Positions 21,901 through 32,859 of a stretch of DNA of 38,687 nt are shown here, piece after piece. The notes below the pieces were generated by a model, which saw only the letters and a list, made by a program, of their open reading frames with translations, made no database searches and was not told the origin of the DNA. The position numbers were made by a program, and so were the translations under genes. Numbering within the stretch: position 1 is the stretch's first letter; every line of letters starts with the position of its first letter. Origin of the DNA: Gonapodya prolifera JEL478. Lineage: Eukaryota; Monoblepharomycota; Monoblepharidomycetes; Monoblepharidales; Gonapodyaceae. The stretch covers positions 1 to 38,687 of the forward strand of contig KQ965874.1 of NCBI GenBank assembly GCA_001574975.1. The letters are read 5' to 3'.

Positions 21901-24153
21901 CTGGAACTGCAGGAATTCGAACGGGCGAGTGGTGGCGAGGACGGAGTGGCGTCGTAGGCGTACTGGGCGAGTCTGGTTGTAGCGCGGGCGATTCTCCACG
22001 AAGTGAACCTCGCGCTGGCGATTCCCCCCGAAGAGACGCCGGACGACTCCGAGCTGGAAATATATGGCGTGTTAGATTGCCGCTCCGAAAGGTTGTCGCT
22101 ATACCGTCTTCCTCACCTGGAGAAGCGACCACCGGGCTTGTTGCCCCAGCTTCAACTGTCTTTTCCTCGATCAGCACGTCAAACCGACGAATAATGTCGG
22201 CGACTTTTCCGGGCTTCTTCGCAACCGAAGCTGCCGCAGCGGCTTTTGCTTCTGCCAGTTTGGCGGCACGCAACGCTCGACCCGTCAATTTGGGGGGTTC
22301 GTCCGCGCTTGCAGATTCAGTGGGTGCAGTCTCCGTCAATGTTTTTTCCTGCGACGTTTCCGTTGCTTGTGGTATCTCCGGCGTGGGTATTGGCGCATCA
22401 GATACGGGCTCTCCAGAGGTCTCCTGCACGTCCATTTTCGGCTTCAAGTCTGCCTCAGACTGGTGCGGCGGTTCGGCGTGCTCCACTTTCTCCGTGGGGA
22501 TAGGTGTTTCGATCTTCACCGCCTCTACCGTTGGAACGTCCTCCTGCACTGGAACCTCTGCAGCAGTGGCTGGATCCGCCGACGGGGCCACGCCCACTCC
22601 CTTCGAGTCCTCGTACAATGCAGGAACATCGTATACGCGCTCCTCTGGAAGTTCCCTCTTGCCATTATCGGGACTTCCTTTGAAGCCCTCGGCGAGTTCC
22701 GCGAGAAGCTGCAATTCCACTGCGATGGAGGCCGGCAAGACGACCAGGGGGTTTCCCGAACTGGACGGTCGGGCTTCAACAAAGCCAGACGATTGCTGCT
22801 CGCTCGTTTGGATGTCAACGGTGATGGAGGATGTCCCGGTTGCAGTATCTCGTGGGGACGCCGACGGAGTTTGAGGGGTGAGAGGCGACCTCCTCGGCAA
22901 CGTCCCAACCGAAGCGTCAAGATCGATGTGTGGTTCATCGGCACCGGTTCCAGTAGAAGCCTCCCCAGTTTGAGAATACGTAGAGGACGGTCGGGGCTTG
23001 ACTTGAAGCCACAGATGCGAATTGGGTTTTGGACGAGCGCCGGATATCGAAGCCAAAGAGGCCACTTTGTGAAGGGAGTACTCGGGGGAAAGCTCGGTTG
23101 CTGTGGTTGATGCTGACGGGAATGGCTATATTTCGATTGAAAGTCAGGTGTTACGTGAAGCAATTTAGCTTGCAGGTCCCAAACAAAACCTTGGTTCGTG
23201 CTCACTTCGCTGACGCCCGTGGACTTTTCCGACACATCCAGCTCATCGTTCCCGACAACCGTGTCGGCACTCGACGACTCAGACGTCCGCGGGCTGTCCG
23301 CTTGTGCTGGGTCACGGTTCGACTCGGCGTTGGCCTGGTCCGATTCGGGGAGTTCGTCCAGCAGGGGCAAGTCGTAAACGGACTCGGCGTACCGAGCTGG
23401 GACCGATGGTTGCTGATCTTCTTCTGGTGGGTCGACCTGGATTCCTATATCGACGAGTTGAGGTTGGGGGTAGAAGAGTGACGGTTCCCATCCAGGTAAG
23501 GGGGACATTGCCATGCGAAGAGGAGTGTATGGACGGGATCGGAGGGAGAGGGAAGAGTGCACTCTACGGGGACCGGTCGGTGGGAGGGACTCTGGATCGA
23601 CTCTGAAGCGAGAGAAAGGGTCTGCTACGGAGGGGCCTTCCATCTCAGCAAAGTCCGGGGAATAGTCTAAACCCGACACCGCCGACGTCGGCGTGCTGGA
23701 GCGGGCATCAAAAGAGCTTCGCAACGACGACATTGATGGACGTCCCAGTGATCCCGTAGAAGAGTAGCTGGAGGGCTCATAGGACACACCCTCTTCAGAT
23801 GGCGTCTCGCGAATACGTCGAGGGGCTGATGCGCGCCATCAACGATCGATGATGAATGATAAAAACAGATGTAAACCGGTGGAAAGTGTGTGGATAGGAT
23901 TTGTCATCAGTGATGCTTGCCGCCCTTGTCAATCCCCAACCGGACACTCACAGCGTCGGCGCCACAAACGAGACAGCAGCTGCCACAGCGACTTTCTCCT
24001 CTTGACGACCCGCGGTCTCGCCACCTCGACCGTGTACCCAACCTCGCTGATTGGCTTGTCCATGCTGTGGCGGGAGAGTTGGCCATGCATGTCCGCCGGG
24101 CTGACCCACAGACTGTCCTTCGAAGGCGCCTTGCTGAGCACCACAGACGGCAT
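18945..24153 (-). CDS. Large disordered protein with BACK-like helical modules (paralog 1)
   Basis: Five exons keep frame throughout: 24153-23952, 23825-23190, 23112-19932, 19866-19186 and 19119-18945, giving about 1,624 residues. Most of the protein is Ser/Pro/Thr/Glu-rich and predicted disordered. It contains a helical Ala/Lys patch (GRALRAAKLAEAKAAAA), two SLRGESPA repeats, and two related segments starting RRTFSATAKAKSFAESSI and KRTVSATPRAKSTAEQSI. Folded parts lie near the C-terminus. One is at about 1130-1250, with NLQLWALVPFARLPVPVL. The other is at about 1385-1567, with RALWSEVKFSEL, VLEEAARRIAGG, LRAVSAYVRNRP and SHLWGYVRLDQL. These resemble BACK-type helical repeats, and no BTB domain is seen. 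The last exon has TTKIRWHTEVMVRE, a PP1-docking-like motif. The ATG at 24153 is the best start I can find. No function is claimed. Confidence 0.8.
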
Positions 24154-24356
24154 CGCTGCAGGTGGGAGCGACGATGCGGACGTGGGCGACAGACCCGGTG
24201 CGGTATCTCCCTTTCGCGGATGCTGGAGCCCCACTTTGGGTCTGCAGGCGCCGGACCGAAGCACGTTGCCTCTTCTGGATATTTTTTGGCGACAAAAATC
24301 AAATCAACAGCATCTTCAACTCCACAAGTCTACAAACCGCTGACACATAATTTCAG

Positions 24357-25156
24357 AATCCCGGTGCTTGCTCTTTTAGACGGGGCGTCCGAGAAAGGGA
24401 CCACTCGGCTGCAAAACCTAAAGCCACTCAGGAATCAGTTTCTCTCGCCATCGGGGGCCCTTGAGCAGCACCGCGGCGCCTACGCAGAGTACTCGACGCC
24501 CCAGAGCAGTGACGGACAGAAGCTTCCAGAACGGTGGGCCAAGCGTGGGGTGAACCTTCGACGGGCACTCAAGCAAGGAGAACAAGAAGAGTCACGGTAA
24601 GCACATTGGATTAAATTTGTCCGACTGGAACCATTTTGGTACTACTCGTTGTTATGGATTGCGTCCACCCCGCGAGGCGCAGCATCATGAGCCCACTTGG
24701 CAATGAGATAGGAAGAATCGATGATGTACCCAAGATAAACATCATTCATAACTCAAACGGTCTTGTTTGTGCGTTTCATTTGATATATACTGCAGCACCA
24801 CCTGATCAACATTTGACCACACGAGCCCTGAATCCTAATTTTGGACGTGAAGCGCACAAAATCGTTCTTTCGTGGTTTTTGAAAAAGGCCACTACAGGAA
24901 GAAAGCGAAATCTGCGAGACTCGCGCTTCACTTGAATAACCCGAAGCCACTGAGCGGATCGGGCGTTTTTGATCTGCGCTACCAGGGAGAGGCACTGCCG
25001 CTAGCACCCACATCCCGGTCAGAAAGCAGCGAGCCCACGCCCACGATTCCTGCAGCTGGAGACGTGTACCGCTCTATAGACTACACTTGGCGTGGCGCGT
25101 GGCATCGGACACCTCCATTTGGCAGTATACCTTTCTGTGACCCTCCCGCACGGTGA
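24357..25156 (+). CDS. Two upstream exons, possibly the 5' end of paralog 2
   Basis: The first exon (24357-24596) is preceded by an acceptor with branch-like context (CGCTGACACATAATTTCAG) and ends ...EEESR-type codons at a GTAAGC donor. A 301-nt intron ends ACTACAG. The second exon (24898-) begins KKAKSARLALHLNNPKPL in the frame required by the first. It stays open to TGA 25154-25156. It could instead splice at 25152 through a 39-nt GT...AG interval (25153-25191) straight into the frame of the next gene, giving DPPAR-DPRPRIRIPT. If so, paralog 2 starts upstream of 25184. If not, this is a small separate gene. I found no convincing first exon with an ATG. Confidence 0.45.
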
Positions 25157-25183
25157 CGAGCCCGCGGGGATCGCGGGGTCTCC

Positions 25184-28011
25184 ATGTTCAGTGATCCACG
25201 GCCGCGCATACGCATTCCCACCATCTGTGAGACTTGCCGCCGCCTCAAAGTCGTCTGTCTCTGCTGGGCAAGAAAACGCAGGGATAGTAGTCGGACGAGT
25301 CCCGTTCCCGCCTCGCCACGGATATCGCCGCGGACTCCAGCGCGAAGTCCACGGTCGCCCCTGTCGCCGAATACAAGGAGGAGAGCTGGAACCCTGCGTC
25401 AGGAGCTGGAGCGCAACATGATGGGCCAGCGAACGGCCACTTTGTCGGGACGACCGGACTTCTTTCAATCACCCATGGGCACGACTCGAACGCCGTTCTC
25501 AGAGGTGTTACCACAGTCGGGTGGAAGGGGTGGTGCGCTTTCCAAAAAGGCCATGCCACGAACACTTGAGGAGGTGGTCCAGACTCCTTCATATAGCCTC
25601 CGCAATAACCCCGCCGCTGCCGCCGCGGCCAGTCGGTTACTATCTCAAGCGAGACCGTCAAACGCTCCTCCTGCGCCGAAGCGATGGGCGTCGCTCCAGG
25701 CGGAGGACCTCAGTGTCCAAGCTGGATTGCCACGCACTCCGTCACTGAAACAAAGTCTTGTGTTTTCTTCCTCCGTTCGAGGATCTCTCTCCATGTCACA
25801 AAGTGCTCCTAGTCAACTTTACACCGGCAACGTACAAGAGTCACAACGTAACAAGCCACTCCCTGATGTCAGAGGCGATGATCAAGGCGATAGGTATTCT
25901 TTCGAGGAATCTGAATCGTCAGGACGTCGCACCCCCGAACGACCTTCTGGCGGTCTGTCTCTCCCACCCGACTTTGTCGCCACACCTTCCCCACCCGTGG
26001 CGGATCCGGAGCCGGTGCTGAGCTCTGTTTTGCAAGGGTATACGGACAGTCCGCTTTCCCCCGATGACGGAAAGGGAGGTGGCCAGCAGATGTCGGCGCC
26101 CCCTCCAGTGGAGCGACAGGCGGCAAACACCGTTTCCCTACGTCGTCGTGTTCCGGAATCTCTGAAGGGTGGGACGGTAATGAAACCTGCTCCGGTGAGT
26201 GAATTCCAGTCTGTTCCCATAAGTGCCGTGCACCAGCTGACGGAGACTTCTGTGAAGGGGAGCGTCAAAACACCGCCACGAACCACTTCCAACATGCCGC
26301 GAGCAGACGACATGCCTGACAACGATACCCCGAACGGGCCGCGCCAGTTACTCGAGCGCAAAGATCCCTCCCCGCGACAGTCCTTGGACCCTCAACCGCC
26401 ACGCACCTCCATCGACCGCAGCGCACCTTCTCCTCGCCAATCTCTCGAGCGTGGGGGCCCGTCTCCACGACAGTCGCTTGAGCGCCGCGATCAATCACCA
26501 CGTCAATCTCTGGAACGAGAGCGACAACAGGGCCCAAAACCCCAGGCTTCACTCGAGCAGTCACGGGGTCGTGACACTCGGCAGACCAACGACGGGAGTT
26601 CCAATGCAGGCAGTATTCCACAACAGGACGGGACCGGCAACGGCATTGTCGAGCCAGTTCTCTCCGTTCGACTGTCGTTTATTGATGGAAAGTTCTTTGA
26701 CGTCGGTCAAGGAACCTCCATTGCGGGAGATTCCACAATGCAGTCAAACTCGTCCAAGAATACGCCGCGGTCGAATGTGGATCAGCAGCGCGGCCAGACA
26801 GGTGCTCGAGCGGGCACACCGTCGACAGATCCCCTCCCCGAATACGCGGACAGCGGTTGGTCTGATGCCGACTCGGACGGCGCTGGCGAAGCTGAAGAGA
26901 CCTCGCGAGCTCTCTCCCCTCGATCGCGATGGGAGGATGTCGGGATCACGATGCAGCAACTCAAAGAAAGCAGTGACGGCGCCCGGAAACTAATGTCGAT
27001 GGATGCGGACCCGCCTCCAAAGAATCTGGATCGTTTGATGCTTTCTGGGTTAGAGATCGCATACGTTCATCCACGAGCGGATCGTTTGCGTGTCTTGGAA
27101 GAGGCTGCTCGAAGAATAGCCGAAGGGGCGTATTCGGAGGAAGCCTTCGTATCATTGTCCTTCACGTTCATGGTCGCACTGCTCCGTTACGCGGTCAGTC
27201 CTGGAAATCCTTTCGAAACCCCTCCAGCAGACGTCGTGAGGGTTGTGGCAGCGTACCTCGCGCGATGGCCCACGCTCCATCCTGTCGACAAAGAGGTCTT
27301 GTGGAGACACGTTCGATTTGAGGAGCTGGAGGCGGAAGAGTTGCGGGAGGCGGTGGTCGCGGGAGCTCCAAGGCGTTTGGTAATGGGCGAGCTCGTGCGA
27401 AGGTAATTATCTTTGCATCTACTCCTTGGTAAACCGACTTCAATCATACTGACGTTCGAATCACTTTAATTAGACTTCGGGGAAATCAACCGGGTGCAGC
27501 AAATGCTCTCGGCCCAACGTACCCAGCTTACACGAACTCTTTATCGAGACCAGCCTCTGCCGATTCCACCGTTGCAAGCTCGCCCTCGTACCCTCTTCCA
27601 TCTCTAGCTTCAGCTGGCTACTCTCCCCAAATGCTGCCGTACCCATCAATACCGGGAACCACCTTCTCACCCCCCGTCTTCGACTCCGGCTCACGACCAA
27701 CAGGCAGTTTTGCCGCCTTTATTGGATCGGGCCCGCGTGGTCCCACACCAGTCTTGAGACGAACGTCATCGTTCGATCCACCGGTTGGTCGACAGAGCTC
27801 GACTTCAAGCAATGGGACAACTACGGGCCGCAAACGAGTCACCTGGGACCCGGAGCTTGAGGCGAGAGTGTGGACAGTTGAACGACGTTATTCGGATGAC
27901 AGTAGTGAAGACATGGATAGAAATGATGATGGTGAACCAGGACGGGATCCTTCTGGTGGGGATGAAATTGACCGATACCCTGAGGATGGTAAAGAATTGG
28001 GGAGACGCTAA
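25184..28011 (+). CDS. Disordered protein with BACK-like module (paralog 2)
   Basis: The exons are 25184-27402 and 27474-28011, with a 71-nt intron (GTAATT...AATTAG), giving 918 residues from the ATG at 25184. The N-terminus holds a CETCRRLKVVCLCW cysteine run and Arg/Ser/Pro-rich sequence. At about 385-465 there are successive PRQSL(E/D)R units. A folded region at about 590-740 has LMLSGLEIAYVHP, RVLEEAARRIAEG, VVRVVAAYLARWP and EVLWRHVRFEELEAEELREAV. These line up with paralog 1's last module (SELELAYDTP, VLEEAARRIAGG, SHLWGYVRLDQL). The tail contains RKRVTWDPELEARVW, matching paralog 1's KIRW site and fitting the PP1-docking consensus [KR][VI]x[FW]. It is divergent from paralog 1, and the start may lie farther upstream. 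Confidence 0.82.
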
Positions 28012-28439
28012 ACGTGCCATTGTTGGACTGGGACTCGGACATTCGGACTTTTGTCTGGGAATTTTGAATCGTCCTTCCACTACCCTTTATGTATTACCAC
28101 CAGCGCCGTATATATTGCACTCAATTTTGAGCAAATTGTATCACATTTATTCGTGTGAAATCATAAGCTTCGAAATCGTTCGTTTAGAATCCAGGTCGCT
28201 TTATTCGGCTCATAATTGTTGCGTTTAGGCTGAGATTTGTCTCCGTCCTATCTTTTCTTACAATCACCACGTCTGCAGCCAGAAGGAAAGTTCAAACCTA
28301 ATACTGCCTTCAGTGAGTATATTCTCTTTCCACTCGGTGACGCCTGTGTTCCATGAGGTCCTGTACTCGCTTGGCCTGCTCCTATTTCTGACAGAGGAAG
28401 CCCCTCCTCCACCAAAGAAACTCTCGGATCTTCCGTACC

Positions 28440-28655
28440 ATGCCAAGAATATCTGCATATTCGCGTTATTGCAAATTGCCTTTGTATACACTGCACATGT
28501 TTGAAATCAAGCACATCGAGCCTCATTTTTATTGCACCAACATCGATAACACTGCCGCGGCCGTGTATCGGCACAATGGATTCTCCCACTTGCCACTCCG
28601 CGCGCTTACGCTTTCGGTAGAATTGTGCTCGCATAAATGCACACTGCTGTGGTAA
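28440..28655 (+). pseudogene. Short relic, GNAT-like C-terminus (weak)
   Basis: A frame ending at 28655 reads NIDNTAAAVYRHNGFSHLPL. This resembles the N..A...Y...GF end of GNAT acetyltransferases. Preceding frames are broken and no other motif of the family is visible. It lies just upstream of the esterase and could equally be part of its 5' region. Confidence 0.25.
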
Positions 28656-28689
28656 CTGAAAAGGCCGAGCAGAACCTGAAAAGCTTCCG

Positions 28690-30221
28690 ATGGCACCGAT
28701 TCCACCACCCGCACTCCCGTCCGCCCCGCTCAACGCACGGATAAAGGCCGACATTGTCGGCGCCAAGCCCACGTGGCAGGCAGCGTCGCATATCGTGGCC
28801 CGAAACAACTTCAACGGTGGGCAACTGTCTTTGACATTCATCGGACAGCCAAAGACAAACAACTCTACATTTAAACGTCTGCTCAGCCCAATCCCGTCCC
28901 GAGCGGGATCCTCTCGCATCCGTCCGCGACGTCTCCCTTCAAGTCTCGCACCCGGTGGGAACCATCAGCTGCACCATCTACACACCCGAGGTATCGATCC
29001 CCGGACCACTCCCTGTACTCGTCTACTTCCACGGTGGCGGCTTTGTCGTCGGAAGCCCGGCGTCACACGAGGCCCAGGCTGTTCGCTGCGCGACGGGAGG
29101 GTCGTGTATCGTCGTTAGCGTCGACGTGAGTTACTTTTTGAAATCGTCCGTCTTTTTCGTGCCAAGGTGGTGTTCTGATGCATTGCTCTCGGAAACATTG
29201 CTCCAATACAGTACCGACTAGCACCCGAATTTCCGTATCCTACACCAGTTCACGACTGTATTGAAGCCGTAGAATGGGTGTTCAGTAACGCCAAGGAGTT
29301 GAACATTGATCCCCAACGAATCGGTGAGTTTTCAAAGTGCTCTGGCTCTGCACCGGGGATTAACGTTGTTCTGCTGGTCAACCGCGTCTCTACACCAAGC
29401 TGTGGGAGGTGATTCTGCTGGCGGAAACCTCGCGACGGTTGTCGCTCTCGAGTTGGGGGGTCGAAAAGACTCGAAAATCACTATTTGCCACCAACTTCTC
29501 GTTTATGTGAGTACTGCGGAGGTTTTCCGTTTCGTTCGTCCAGTTTATATAACCACGGAAAGTCGCTCTTCATTGTTTCAGCCCGTCACCGATCTTCGGC
29601 TCTACCCTGACGGCTACGACTCCTACATCCGGAACAGAACTGGTCTGTGAGTGACTCGTTTCCGAGTTACATGACCTCGCGAATGCCCTTCACCCATGCT
29701 TGTCATCACTCAGTGGTCTCGAGACAAAATCTATGATCTGGCTCATCGACCACTACCTCAATGGTCTCGGCGAGAAGCTCTCGCCGACCGAGTTTCAATT
29801 TCGTGCAGCAGAGATGACTGCCAGTCCCATCGTTGCGACGTCGGAGGAACTGCAGGCTCGACTAGGAGGTGTTGCGAGGACCCATGTCCTCACAGCAGGG
29901 CACGGTACGCTTCAGTCGTGTCCTTTGTCTGTCTGCACGGCGTTCATTTACCTTCACTACACAGACCCTCTTTGCGACGAAGCCATCTTCTACGCCAAAA
30001 ACCTGGAAGCTGCTGGGCTCTCTAACGTAGTACATTCGCACTACCCCACGTTGAACCAGTGAGTAGACGACCCCGATCACCATCTGGAACTCGTCCCTTG
30101 TTAATTCGATTCTCTCCACAACAGTGGCTTCATGAAGCACTTCAAGTCTCCCGAGATACCTGAAGCTGGCGAGGCTCTTGCAAATGCGGTGGAGGAATTG
30201 AGGATGACTTTTTACCCATAA
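28690..30221 (+). CDS. HSL-family alpha/beta-hydrolase (esterase/lipase)
   Basis: Eight exons join without a frame break: 28690-28816, 28887-29125, 29212-29323, 29400-29506, 29582-29646, 29714-29904, 29965-30058 and 30125-30221, giving 343 residues, the usual size. The oxyanion-hole motif HGGG is at 91-94 and YRLAPE at 123-128. The nucleophile elbow GDSAGGN has Ser165. The acid is in DPLCDEA (Asp281) and the base in NHGF (His312). All parts of the hormone-sensitive-lipase type triad are therefore present. The family hydrolyses short-chain esters or lactones, and the natural substrate cannot be told from sequence. No signal peptide is seen, so it is probably cytosolic. The short intron 1 (70 nt) is needed to join VARNNFN to AQSRPERD. 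Confidence 0.92.
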
Positions 30222-30421
30222 ACGACTACAGGAGTTGTACACGAGCAATAATATGACCCAGAAAAAAGAATGGGCGGATCATAGGATTCACGAGCTTGCA
30301 GACCACTTTAGTATTCGGCTCCAAAAGGCACTGCGTGTATCCGACGATTGCTTTTGTCACACCAAATGTCAGGGCACATGGTGCGTTTCCAACTATTGCA
30401 TTGGCCGAGAGTATATGCATT

Positions 30422-31107
30422 TTATCGAACCCCACGGAACCCCCCCCTGCCACCGGCACCGGGCGGACCACCCCTGCCCCTTCCCCTTCCTCTGGCCTGA
30501 GCTCTTGCGACAGTTGCTCGTCCACGCCCCATACCGACACCCTTGCCCTTCAACGCGCCAGGACCGATCTTCCTGAACATGGGAGCGTTCTTGAGCATGT
30601 CGGGGACGATGATGAATCTGGTGTGGTAGGTCGGGTATGACGATTGTCAGGGATGATCGCAACACCGAAGTTCTTCAGATGACAACGTCGATTCCAGTGA
30701 CGCTCTCAGTCTGTCGCGTGCACGTAGTCCAGAGCTTCCATCCGTTTGGTCGGCAAGGCATGTTCTCTTTGTGTTCCGTCGCTGCGATACTGATCCATAC
30801 AACCACCGCGTGATGCCTCGATCTCGCCCACATCCGCGTCCTTGCGGCATAGCACCACACGCTAAATAATCACGTCCTCTCAACTGAGCACTCACCTAAC
30901 TTGGCTACCTCTGAGGTAGACCTGGTCAAGCTGCACAACCCTCCCGTCCCTCTGGGTGACCGTGACGTCCCCCAACTGGCAGTTCATGTTGTCCTCGGCC
31001 TCAATGAGCTTCCCGCGGTATACGACACCGGTTTTGAGCTCGAGAGTGATGACATGGCCGGCTGCTTCATGGAGCAGCTTGACGGGGACACCGATTGAGG
31101 CAGACAT
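30422..31107 (-). CDS. SMD3: Small nuclear ribonucleoprotein Sm D3
   Basis: The exons are 31107-30896 and 30617-30422, with a 278-nt intron, giving 135 residues. The Sm fold is clear. Sm1 contains [19 protein letters not shown] and [17 protein letters not shown]. Sm2 contains [23 protein letters not shown], with the intron exactly between QVR and FII. The tail is rich in RG dipeptides ([18 protein letters not shown]), typical for arginine methylation in Sm D3. Sm D3 is one of the seven Sm proteins around U1, U2, U4 and U5 snRNAs in the spliceosome, which fits a genome with many introns. The start is set by MSASIGVPV aligning with the family's N-terminus. Confidence 0.95.
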
Positions 31108-31479
31108 TGGGGCTGGACGGGTGGAAAACGGGAGAAAGCGGGCAGCAGCGGTGGTCGCGTACGGAGGTGGGTAAAAAAGGTCAGCGGAGCCGATGGAAGA
31201 GCAGTGCTCCACAGAACGACACTCACGGGAAGTTGCTGCGCACGATTGAGCTGACGAGGATTGGTTAAAGCGAGCGCACACTCAGAGCGACACAAAGTGC
31301 GTTTTCAAAATTGGAATTGGACGATTTCCCTTTGGATTGGGCAAAGTCGATATTGACGTTTCTGGTGTGGACTTTGGTCCATCGAGACATTGCACGGACC
31401 ACCTCGGTGCAAGTTACTTCTATTTCAACCACTCAAAAGGTTCCCACTATGCATTCAAAGAGTTATAGCCTCGCGGTAA
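31108..31479. other. Intergenic, between Sm D3 and the Yop1-like pair
   Basis: The first 200 bases are the 5' leader and promoter side of Sm D3 (pyrimidine-rich on the minus strand, with a GTGAGT donor-like site at about 31222). The remainder is 3'-flanking sequence of the next gene, also minus-strand. No further gene or RNA is seen. Confidence 0.5.
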
Positions 31480-32643
31480 CTACACATCAGAAGAACTTTC
31501 TTCTTGTACATTGGCTTTCTCCTTCCCCTTCTCACTTTTCAATTTAACTTCGGACAAATCGTTCTCGCCTTCTGACATTGGTCGATGAAGTTGTTTTCCA
31601 TCTTGAAGTGATGAAACTTCCTTTCGTTTTGCTGTCGTCCCGTTATAACTCCAAATTGCTTGGTCTCTGCAGATTAACACTTCGAAAATCACGAGTGCTC
31701 CCTAAAACGAGAGACGTTGCAGCGTTAGCAGTTTGAGCGTTCCAAGTGACCGTAACGTGTACGGTTTCGCAGAAATTCACAGTACCCCTCAACAGGAGTT
31801 CACCTGGTATTGCGGGTCAACCATCCAAATCAATATGAGGACTTTAACGAAATACCAGAATGGAAGTGCGTATAGTAGTCGTGGGAACCACGAGGAATCC
31901 TCGATCAAGTGGAAGATACCAAGAACGACGAGATACGTGATCCACTTTCGTGCTTGAATCGAGCTTTCGAGAGCGTCCCCTTCCATGAGCGGGGTTCTGA
32001 GAATATCAATTGCAGGATATATAGCGAGGATGTTTGTCAAGAAGCGGGCGCCGCTGAAATGTCCCGTGACTATAGTTTAATGTATGACATCTGCCGGTGA
32101 TCATCAGGCGTCAACCTCACATGTTCCAGTAACAAGAAACAGTGACAATCGTCATTACAACAAGAAAAATCATTACTTTTGGAACATGAATGTGCTGTTC
32201 GACCTCCTACATGGCGTCATCAACATGTCATGCGGACGTCCGATCATTGGTAATCCGAGAAGACGGAGAAACCACATATGTTCCCCGCTCACCGTAAAAA
32301 CGGACTGCTTCTCTAACGATCTATCCAAGTGACACATCCACTCCTGGCATTCCTCAGCAACCCTCTCGCCAAAATATTCCTCGAACCACTTCCACATTGG
32401 ACGTCCACGTTCGCCCATCCGTCGGCCGAGCCGCACTCCGCGATCCAGCATTATCTCGTCCGGCTCCCGCCAATGGGTGAACTCGGTCTCGGTCTTCCCC
32501 GATGTCGAGCGCGAAATCGTGACGTCACGTTCTTGAATGTTTTTACCGTGCTGGGGTTCAGCGGCTGCAGCGAAGGACAGCGAGTCATCCACCCAAGATG
32601 CATCTGTGATGGTGGGCTTGCTTTGCTGTGATGTGTCCGACAT
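31480..32643 (-). CDS. TB2/DP1/HVA22 (Yop1/REEP-like) membrane protein A
   Basis: The exons are 32643-32293, 32206-32121, 32053-31804 and 31701-31480, giving 302 residues. The N-terminal third is polar (MSDTSQQSKPT...), with ILDRG-type and GRRMGERGRPMWKW segments. A TM segment follows (VMIFLVVMTIVTVSCYW). The TB2/DP1/HVA22 domain in exon 3 reads LTNILAIYPAIDILRTP, RKWITYLVVLGIFHLIE and PFWYFVKVLILIWM. The C-terminal exon is charged (SEVKLKSEKGKEK). Members insert as hairpins and shape tubular ER. A long N-terminal extension with an extra TM is unusual, since Yop1 itself is about 180 residues. ATG at 32643 is the only start before the conserved MSD. It is a tandem paralog of gene B, with identical lengths of exons 2 (86) and 3 (250). 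Confidence 0.88.
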
Positions 32644-32859
32644 TTGTGTAAAGGTTGAGATGAAAGTTTGATGTTGCAGCCACTGGTGGTCCAGGGCCAC
32701 TGCGAGATGCTGAGTTGGGATTTATTGTTTTAGGCTTAGCTTTTATCCTCAAGCACAGTGATGTAGAGTCTCCCACAGTTTCTTGACATCAAACGACGGA
32801 AAGACAGTTCTTCTTGCACAGTGGCCTTCTCCTTACCCTTCACGCTTTTCGATTTCACT

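Noticed and set aside
19854-22874. Long plus-strand frames (for example 20733-21395 and 21867-22874)
   Set aside because: They are antisense to the 3.2-kb exon of paralog 1, whose minus-strand frame is open throughout and joins cleanly to flanking exons. Biased Ser/Pro codons create the antisense opening.
23917-24600. Plus-strand 227-codon ORF as one gene
   Set aside because: Its first half is antisense to exon 1 of paralog 1. Only the part after the acceptor at 24356 has independent coding support, so it was kept as a separate exon.
28248-28919. Minus-strand 223-codon ORF
   Set aside because: It overlaps exon 1 of the esterase on the other strand and shows no motif. The esterase exons have complete family signatures.
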